From Vicugna pacos (taxonomy: Eukaryota; Chordata; Mammalia; Artiodactyla; Camelidae), in contig NC_133021.1 of assembly GCF_048564905.1 (NCBI RefSeq), forward strand, positions 34,483,097 to 34,547,096: 64,000 nt of DNA. The letters run 5' to 3'. Below, one piece after another: positions 55,645 to 64,000 of the stretch. Each line of letters begins with the position of its first letter. The stretch's first letter is position 1. The notes under the pieces are model-generated. The model did no database searches. It was not told the origin of the DNA and saw nothing but the letters and a program-made list of their open reading frames with translations. A program made the position numbers and the translations under genes.

Positions 55645-58600
55645 TCGACAGTAAAAATCAGCAGCCACGTGGATGCCATCCAGAATGGCTAAGCACCCAG
55701 AATAAATGTTTAATTTAGACTCAGCTCTTTAAAACAAGACATGGAATTTCTTTTTTTTTTTTTTTCAGATGATTGAGATGACTAGAATTAGGAGGCCAGA
55801 GATCTGGGGACTGATGAAAGCTGGCAATTTCTAGCATTAAAATTAACAAACTGCCTTTCATTTTCAGCCCTTGTACAGTTATCACAAAGATTTAATGCTC
55901 AAATAACTCACGTTCATTTAGTCAAAAGTGTTTACTGCGAAGCACCGCATACCAAGCATGCCTTTCTGTCCATCCCTGTTTAAGGAACTGCACATTTTAC
56001 ATTCAAGGGGGTTAGGTCTGTTTCTGAAATTTTAAATCATGAACAGAAATGAACTGCTAAAACACCAACATAAACTACACGTGGTACAAATAGCCTCTTG
56101 GCATCTGTCACCACACCCACTGATAAACACAAGTATGTGCCCCCTACATCCAAATAGCTTATTTTGGTTCAAACCAGGGATCTTTTTTTTTAAATTATAA
56201 TACTTGAGTGCTCACCCAGAATTAGATACATCCCTGATAGTCCAAATATTTTTTATTGACCCAGGAAGTGAGAAGAGGGCCTAGACTGCTGGGACGGGCT
56301 GGGGGAATTCTGCTCTGAAAGTCACGCCGAGCTTCCAGGCCGTCTTGGGAGGTGAGCGTGTTAACAGCGCAGGGAGCACACCAGAGCCTTGTCCCAGGAG
56401 TTCGGGTCCCGTAGGGCTGGGCTGGGAACTGAGATCCCCGTGTCTGAGGAAACCTGCAAGTGCCTATGCTAGGCCGCTCGGAAAACAAGCCTCAGGGACC
56501 TTTGCTACATCAGCCACCGCCAAGGGCCGGGAGATGCCTGAGCAGTGTGAACGTGTGATCGAATATTCTGTGAAATTTGCAGGAGGAAAAGGCTGTAAAT
56601 GCTGCTCAGGACGGCCACGTAAGGCCGCTGTCTGAACGTGCCTGCCCTGCGCTGGGGCTTTGGGGGAGCCCACGAGGGGCACCCAAGTGGGGGGGGGGGT
56701 AACCTGAGTCGGCTCTGGTGCAAGGCGGTTGGTTATGGACGGGCTGCCTGGTGCCGGGCAGGTTCCAGGATCCCCCCACGGCCCACTTCTCCCTGCGCTG
56801 ACTCAGAACTGGCCTGAGGGACAGGACCAGAGGTGGCCCTGAACCAGGCATCCGTCCCGGGCACAGGCAAGGACGTGTGGGGTCGGGAGGAGACTCAGGC
56901 TTGCAGGGCGGAGAGGCAGAAGCCAGGTTTGGAGGAAGCCCCGGCCCAACCCCACGGCGGTAAACTGGACACCATGCGAATTACGAAAACCCGTAACCGT
57001 CCCGAAGTCTGTAGGACATTGCCAGTTAAGTTTTAATCCTGGAAAGTCTTTCTGATGATGTAAGATTAACCTGAATTAGCCACGCCAGAGTGATCTTTGC
57101 ATCTGCCGTGTAGAAACGGATATTGCAAATGAGGGATGAAAAAATGGAGGGAAAGTATCGAGCTGTGTTAGTTAATACAGGTATTTTATAGGTTTTCATG
57201 CTGTTTGGGGTTTCCAGTGCTATTCATTTCTAACCCTCAGTAACACTTTCCTAGGCTTTACAGTCATGATGTTTTCTTAAAGGACCCCTCCTCCCATTTA
57301 TAACACTCAGTCTCCATAAGGACTGGATTCACTTCCTAAGAAAATCCAGGTGACTTTAAAGACCACGACACATTTTCCAAACACGGCTACAGAACAAGGG
57401 TCTGCAGCCCGCGGCCACAGGGCCCATCGGGGCTGCGCTGCCCCTTGGCCACCACGCGGTTCCAGTCACAGCCGCATCGCCGGCTTCCTGCGGACCGTGG
57501 CCCCTCTCTCGCTACCCGGACAGGGGGATGACCTGCAGAGACCGCACGGCCTGCGAAGCCACAACTGTGCCTCGTGTGGCCGCTGTCAGGAAAGGTTTGG
57601 TCCACGTCCACAGAAGGCCCCCACTCCTGGGAACGTCACGTTTTGAGTCTGCTGTTATTCTAAAATGCTTTAAAATTTAAATCAGCATTTTAAATAACCA
57701 TGCCTCATCACAGTTTTTTTTTTAATAAAACACATGAGCACATATTTAGGACGGATACACTGACTTCACAATAAAATAAAATTGCCACTTTCTTCCCTCA
57801 GTCTACCTTACACCTACAGCTCTAAGGCAGCTAATCTCGTTCTGCCTCACTGCACTGAAATTCCTTCTGATTTCCAATCCAGTTTGTATCCAATAAAACT
57901 TTCATAGATAAAAATTCTCTTCAAATTTTTTAAATTAAGAGCATACATCAGTCAAACAGGAATGTATAAGTCTTAGCTCTGTGCTGTATGATACACCTCA
58001 GGCTTCAACACTGAATAGAACGTACTTTCAACTGTAAACAAATACTCAAATGTTTCTAACTCTTATCATTTGCAACTAAATCCCCAGTTAACCGTTCAGG
58101 AGAAATAACTCTGAGTCAGACTCACAGCTCTCGGTGGGGACCGCTCTCTGCGGACACCTGAGCCGTGGCCCAGTCCCCGCGCCCAGTCCCCTGATGCACG
58201 TCCAGCTGCCCTGGAGGGAACTGGTCTTTGCTGATCCTGAAGGTAGAGAAACAGATACACCAAAAACGTGCTCCATTTACTCCACGGCTTAGCTTTCTTT
58301 GCATCCAAAATGTTTTGATCAAGGGTCTTCCTCTGACAGCAGCAGCTTTTACAGCTGACTGACGTTGCAGTGAGGTCGTGACCAGGGCCGGGGGAGGCGG
58401 CCCTGCTGCCAAGGCCAAGCCGCACAGACAACACTGCGGACGCCTCTCTCCCGGGAGGGGCAGCAAAGCGAAAAGCAGGGTTTGCCCAGAGCGTCCTCCC
58501 TGCGCCGCAGGGCAAAGGACGTCTCTGCTGACAGCACACGCCACATTGAACACGGGTTTTCTCCCCGGGAACGGGCGAGGAAGACGGTTTTCCAAAGCCG

Positions 58601-60245
58601 TTATCACAACCAGCTCAGTGTGACAGGAGTCTTTCCCCGACCTCTCAGGTGTACTGAGTCCACCGAAGGGTGGCGGGGACTCAGGAGAAGACAGTCACAT
58701 TTACAGAGAAGCCAGCCCCTTACGCTCCCGCGCTCCGCTGGGAGAAGCCTGGCGCTCCGACCCAGTCACAGGTGACCTGCGGTCACACGTGTGGCGTACA
58801 CGACCTGCGTTCCTGAACGTCTGAAATCAGCTCAGTCGCCCCAGCCCAGGACAGCACGAGAATTCAGAATCAGTGAAGTGCCCTTTCTCCACCGAAAAAT
58901 GTAAGGCCTCACAGTACTTGAGACTTTGTTGAGTTGCATAGATCTGATTCAAACTACTGGAGACTTCTCGTATCACAGATGCAAACTTAACCTTTATCAA
59001 TACGATAGTCAGCGTACAAATATTACGTAGGGTTGTGTTCACACTCAAGTGAGGGAGGAAGTGAGCAGGTAGAAAATAAGAATTTCTAAGAGACAGGGTA
59101 TTGGAATTTCTGTAAGGACCTATTATGAAGTTATGTTAATGGTAGAAAATAGCCACTTTACACCGAGTATCAATACTTCTATGACTATGAACCACATATT
59201 TATGAATAAATTTAGGAGGCTGAAATTTATATGTTACTGCTCGTATCAAGCTTATTACCTAACCGCACGCAGCACTGTCTTAAGTAGAAACACCCTAACT
59301 CTGGGTTGTCATAAATCTCTATTTTTGGAAAGCCTTAAACTAAAAGGCCCTGATTTTCTCTTACGGGCAACACTGAATAAACGTAGTTACCAGTGCATGT
59401 GTTAACATTGGTCTCCTGCAAATAACCATCTTCTTGGAATATAATTTTCCCGTCTAAGTCAATAACACTGTTTTCACATAGTTGTGTTTCTCTCAAACTA
59501 AAATCCCCTCTTGACTCAAGCAGTGGGAACAAATAAAGAGCAAACACACAGAACAAAGCTACGTTTTGAGCTGGAATTTCCAAAACGGGCCAGGCCTCTC
59601 GGCCTCAGGATGATGCCAAGAGACTAACTGGCTTTACTGATAAATTCCTGAAACAGAACTCAGTCTGCAAAACCTCAGAAGCAGCATGCTTTAATTGTAG
59701 TGGAAATATCTACGTGAATTCCCATACATACAGTCCCAAAGCAAAACCGTGTCTTTTTCCCTCCTTCCTGGGGCCCAAGTTCTCAATCAGTGTTTGCTGA
59801 TCAAATGAAGGAATCTCAGGCACTACAGCAGCTGGTGCTGAAGAGTGTTCAGTGCTGCTGTCGTGCAAAATTGAAGACGTTTTCCATGACAAACGGGACT
59901 TTAGCCGGCCTGTGTCCACATCCTCTCGCTCGTTTTCCTTGAGACTGACAGCAAGCATCAGCGCTGCCACCTACGTGACAGAGCTCCTGACGAAGTTAGC
60001 TTTCCCTGGGGGAAAGCACCACGGAAGACCTGCATCTTCAGCACATTTCTCTCTCTGAGTGGCTAAAACTGTACGGTCGTCGGAAACTGTCTCTCTTTAT
60101 GCAACTCCACAAAGTGATGCACTGTGGGGTTTGCTCCCTGGGTCATGGATGCTGACTTGGAGATTCTTGGCTAGGGAGGGCACTCAGGTGGGCACTGGGC
60201 TGAAGCTCAATGTTGACGGTGCTGATTCAAAAACCGGCCCCCCAT
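55645..60245. other. Long unique non-coding stretch
   Basis: No gene is recognised. 55680-55950 is AT-rich and repeat-free, with ATTA cores around a T-run at 55751-55765. 56340-56980 and 57390-57650 are GC-rich. 58120-58790 carries GC-rich frames on both strands up to 161 codons with no domain. 58900-59600 is AT-rich. Confidence 0.4.
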
Positions 60246-60247
60246 GC

Positions 60248-61470
60248 TGAGACAGGTCTCTTCAGCAAGTGGCGTTGGGAAACCTGGACAGCAGCATGTA
60301 AATCAATGACATCAGAATGCTCCCTCACACCACACACAGAAACAAACTCAGAATGGCTTAAAGACTTAAACTTAAGACAAGAGACTATGAACCTCCTAGA
60401 AGAAAACACAGGCAAGACATTCTCTGACATAGATCTTAGAAGTGTTCTCCTAGGGCAGTCTACCCAGGCAATGGAAATAAGAGCAAATAAACAGGGGCAT
60501 TTAATTAAACTCATAAGCTTTTGCACAGCAAAGGAAACCATAAGCAAAACAAAATGACAACCTACAGAACAGGAGAAAATACTTGCAAATGATGTGAATG
60601 ACAAAGGCTTAATTTCCAGAATAAACAAACAGCTCATATGACTTAATAAGAAAAAAACAAACAACCCAATCCAAAAATGGGCAGAGGACCTAAACAAGCA
60701 ATTCTCAATGAAGACATACAAATGGCCAACAGGCACATTAAAAAATGCTCAGTATCACTAATTATCAGAGAAATGCAACTCAAAACTACAGTGAGGTACC
60801 ACCTCACACCAGTCAGAATGACCATCATTCAAAAATCCACAAATGACAAATGCTGGAGAGGCTGTGGAGAAAGGGGAGCCCTCCTTCACTGCTGGTGGGA
60901 ATGCAGTTTGGTGCAGCCACTATGGAAAACAGTGTGGATATTCCTCAAAAGACTAGGAATATACTCACCATATGACCCAGGAATCCCACTCCTGGGCTTG
61001 TATCCAGAAGGAACCCTACTTCAGGATGACACCTGCACCCCAATGTTCATAGCAGCACTATTTACAATAGCCAAAACATGGAAATAGCCAAAACATGGAA
61101 ACAGCCTAAATGTCCATCAACAGGTGACTGGATAAAGATGTGGTGCATTTATACAGTGGAATACTACTCAGCCATAAAAAAGAAAATAATGCCATTTGCA
61201 GCAACATGGATGGACCTAGAGATTGTCATTCTAAGTGAAGTAAGGCAAAAAGAGAAAGAAAAATATCATATGATATCACTTGTATGTGGAATCTAAAAAA
61301 AAAAGACACTATGAACTCACCTACAAAACAGAAACAGACTCTCAGACCTTTAATAAAAAAATATTAAAACGAATATATGTATGTATATGCATGACTGGGA
61401 CATTGCGCTGTACATAAGAAACTGACACATTGTAATTGACCGTACTTCAATAAAAAAAGAAAAAAAACAC
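60248..61470 (+). mobile_element. LINE-1, 5'-truncated, youngest in window
   Basis: It begins in ORF2 at 'GTCTCTTCAGCAAGTGGCGT' and runs in order to the 3' end. The ORF2 C-terminal cysteine motif [18 protein letters not shown] is encoded at 60851-60904, the end of ORF2 reads KYHMISLVCGI near 61260-61296, and the 3' UTR ends 'GACCGTACTTCAATAAAAAA' with an A-rich tail. That 3' end is typical of cetartiodactyl L1. About 1.2 kb of the full length is present. ORF2 is broken, among other changes by a 17-base tandem duplication ('ATAGCCAAAACATGGAA' at 61067-61083 and 61084-61100). I could not find target-site duplications. Confidence 0.92.
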
Positions 61471-61474
61471 CTTT

Positions 61475-63435
61475 TTCTCCTTTAAATTCAGGCAATCCTG
61501 TTTTAGTTACCTTCTGGGCGGTTTACAATTCAAAGACCTAAGATTCAGGGGAAAGAGAAGGCAAGCTTTTCCCCCAGAGCTGTGGGGTGGACTTCTCCAC
61601 CCGAAGTCCAGGGTAGATCCCCTCTGCACTAGGGGTTAACGGGTGCAGGGTGCTGTGTCCATTTCACCATCAGTCAGCACGGCTCCTCGCTCTGACCCTC
61701 CTTGCTTTCTCAGGCAACCTGCTCCCTTCCGTCCTAACCGGGCTTCTTCACAACAGCTCAGCTCCTATTCCACAGGGACCCTGCCCACCCAGCTTTGCAG
61801 GGGGGCAGTTCAGCTCTCCAGAGCTTATCCTGCTCTCTTCTTTGACTCTTCAGGGTAAGCAGCACCTACCTCCTCACAGGGCTCCCGTCCCCAAATTAAC
61901 ACGTGGGGCATGAGCCACTACCCTCCCAGCTGCTCCTTTTCTGGAATACAACAGAACAGGTAAAAATCCATTCAAAATTCACACACTGGCCTGTATTTAT
62001 TTTTTAAAAATATTGACAGGTAAAAAGGAAATGGAAGTGCATTAATGAGGCAATTCTAAGTATCGAATATTAAAAACTTAGTACTGAAATGTAAATGGAG
62101 GCTTTTTAACATAAACGGCACACCATGTTCGATCACATAAAAACACAGTTAGAGACTATCTTTAGATATCACTTTGTGCAGTGGTAAAACTAAAGTGTTA
62201 AATTTAATATTCCCTCAAAGTTTAAAAGAATCAAGCCAGCACATTAATAGCAGTTGAAATACTGTTTCTTCCCCTACAAGTTTTGTGTTTTTTTCACTTT
62301 TGATCGATCTGAACGCTCAATCTCTCTTATCTCCAAGAGCTGCCTTGGGCCCTGCGGCAGCTAAAATATTGATCAGCCATTGCCAAAGTTTCAGTATCAC
62401 TAAATGTTAAAAAATGAACTGAGGTATATTAAAATTTTTAAGAGTTTACTGCAGCAGAAATTGACTGGAATCAGGCAGCCGCCCGGAAGTGGGTGGGGGC
62501 ACTCCGCTGCCCGGAGCCAGGGGAAAGGCTCTTACAGAAAAAGCGTGCAGATGAGGCAAGGGAACTATTGATTGCCTGTGGCTTTCAGCTCAGTGATTGG
62601 CTGGACTTCACCTTTGATTTCCATAACCTCGAGGCGCTTACAGCGTTGGATTTTGGCTTATTTACAGAGCCCCATGATGAGAGCCTCGTTAACTCCTTCA
62701 ACACAACGCAGCCGCATTTCTACACAGAGCCCCCGCTGCACCCCGGAGCACACTGCGTCTTATATCGCTGGACGGGATCCAGAGAACATGCTCTTGAGTT
62801 AAAAAAAAAAAAAGCAGATAGAAAGTTGGTCAGAAACAAAAGCTGGTACCATTTTTCCAAGTGCACTAGTGTTGGTAACTTCGCCAATCAGCTCTTAAGT
62901 ACCACCTGCATTAATATCCGCTGAGGACGGACACGCATCCTCGTGTTGCAGGGATGACACTGGAAACCAGGCCAGCGGGAGCGACAAGAGCACAGCTCCC
63001 GAGGGCCCGCAACGTGAGGAGCGGCTGTGTTCCTCCCACGCCAGCCCATTCAAAGACACCAACAACCTCGTAAGTAGGGAGAGTGAAGCACAGGGTAAAC
63101 GTGCAAAGTCACAGGTCTACATATATGAAAGTAAGAGACATCAGGTAATATAAGGATTTAAATGGCAATTCAATCTTAATCTCCACAAAACAAAATTTCA
63201 TGCCAAAACTTCACACAGGACTGAGAGCTGATAATCTGGCATTGTAGCAGCTCTATCCATGCTAATTAACCTGACCACTTTTTAGACTCAGAGAAGAATC
63301 TAAAGGTTTTTAAATAATTACCATTTTAACCAATATAATCAAGACTGAAAGTGTATGATTTGGACCCTCAGTTAATGTCAGTGGCTTTATGATGATCTAA
63401 ATGTTACTTATTGGACCAATTTTCAGTTTCTCAGG
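61475..63435. other. Unique DNA with an unclassified segment and a possible conserved block
   Basis: 61490-61930 is CT-rich. It includes a splice-like pair ('TGCTTTCTCAG' near 61705, 'CAGGGTAAGC' near 61852), but the open frame between them resembles nothing known. It might be an unclassified LTR-like or other repeat. 62230-62480 is AT-rich and repeat-free. 62493-62924 holds a 143-codon frame discussed in the findings. The rest is unremarkable. Confidence 0.35.
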
Positions 63436-63439
63436 GTCT

Positions 63440-63750
63440 TATTCCAATCTGGTTGCTCTAACAGAAGACCACAGGCTGGGGGCTTATGAGCAAACACATT
63501 CACGTCTCACATCTGGAAGCTGGAAGTCCAGATCAAGGCATCAGCAGGTTCAGTGTCTAGTGAGACCACACTGCCTCGCCCACAGTCAGTACCTCCTCTC
63601 TGGTCTCCACGTGGCAGAGGGGGTGGGGGGCTCCCTGAGGTCTCTCACAAGGGCACTAATTCCATGCGGAGGGCTCCACCCTTGTGTCCCAATCACGTCC
63701 CAAAGGCCCCACCTCCCAATGCCAGAATTGCAACGTCTAAATGTTTAGAG
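63440..63750 (-). mobile_element. Solo MLT1-type LTR (ERVL-MaLR fossil)
   Basis: 'CTGGTTGCTCTAACAGAAGA', 'CTGGAAGCTGGAAGTCCAGA', 'TCAGCAGGTTCAGTGTCTAG', 'TCTCACAAGGGCACTAATTC' and 'CAAAGGCCCCACCTCCCAAT' follow the antisense order of an MLT1 LTR almost from end to end. It is a solitary, decayed LTR of the ancient mammalian MaLR group, with no internal region. Confidence 0.85.
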
Positions 63751-63754
63751 GTTG

Positions 63755-64000
63755 TAGGGTCAGTAAAAATTTCCTTCCTCCTGTCCAGGTTCTTTCTTTG
63801 TCTTATGCCAGTTTAATTCTCAGATCAGCTGAACAGGACAGATTTCATCTGTATGGGAGCCCCAGGCTACTCAGGCAGTGCAGGCTCCCAAGTCACCCCG
63901 AGCTAAGGAGAGGGGGAAGGGGTCTGGGGGACAAAAGACAGTGATGACAGCTCAGAGGAAGATAAGACAGACGACTGATAAATGTTTGCCCTGTCACGCA
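63755..64000. other. Unique non-coding DNA to the window edge
   Basis: Nothing recognised. Confidence 0.5.

Noticed and set aside
55751-55775. T15 followed by CAG, a perfect-looking plus-strand acceptor
   Set aside because: No donor or sensible open frame follows. A T-run near CAG is common in AT-rich DNA.
58122-58607. 161-codon and 147-codon minus-strand frames
   Set aside because: GC-rich DNA open on both strands, with no domain recognised.
1-64000. CRISPR arrays, operons, bacterial or organellar insertions
   Set aside because: No regularly spaced short direct repeats, no closely packed long genes and no mitochondrial-like gene strings were seen. The repeat content is wholly mammalian.

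Overview
The window is mammalian nuclear DNA, almost certainly from a camelid (camel, alpaca or llama). Two tRNA-Ala-derived SINEs of the camelid Vic-1 type are present, at 26287-26390 and 34073-34202. The second has an A box, a B box, the camelid tail (AAATAAACCTAA then ACCTCC) and near-perfect target-site duplications. A LINE-1 at 60248-61470 ends in the 3' sequence typical of cetartiodactyl L1. Nothing bacterial, viral or organellar is seen apart from ordinary fossil repeats.

No complete protein-coding gene can be supported. The many open frames are short, overlap on both strands, lie in GC-rich or simple-sequence DNA or inside LINEs, and match no family I recognise. The best gene-like signal is a 49-base minus-strand exon candidate at 29769-29817. 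It has a branch-point-like CTAAT, a pyrimidine tract, a CAG acceptor and a GTAAGT donor. This is what a gene desert or a very long intron looks like.

Layout: 0-8.6 kb is mostly unique DNA with a solo MLT1 LTR, an L2 fragment and an AT-rich conserved-looking block near 3.2 kb. A 1.9 kb old L1 occupies 8.65-10.54 kb. 12-14.3 kb holds two MIR fragments and an MLT1 scrap. 18.3-24.9 kb is rich in minus-strand LINE pieces plus two polypurine arrays. 26.3-28.3 kb holds a SINE and an L1 in twin-priming (head-inverted) arrangement. 29.7-36 kb holds the exon candidate, three CpG-dense patches, an L1 tail and the best SINE. 36-43.9 kb holds antisense L1 5' regions, L2 pieces and an MLT1 LTR. 44-60 kb is largely unique and contains the strongest enhancer-like blocks (44.8 kb and 52.1-52.7 kb), a G-rich minisatellite at 53.4 kb and a MIR at 55.4 kb. 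60-64 kb holds the youngest L1, an unclassified segment, a 143-codon open frame of doubtful meaning and a last MLT1 LTR.

Taken together, AT-rich blocks dense in homeodomain, forkhead and SOX-like cores sit in repeat-poor stretches between old repeats. They suggest regulatory DNA around or inside a developmental gene. That is inference: conservation cannot be measured from one sequence. I found no convincing undescribed biological system. The exon candidate and the enhancer-like blocks are the items most worth a second look.
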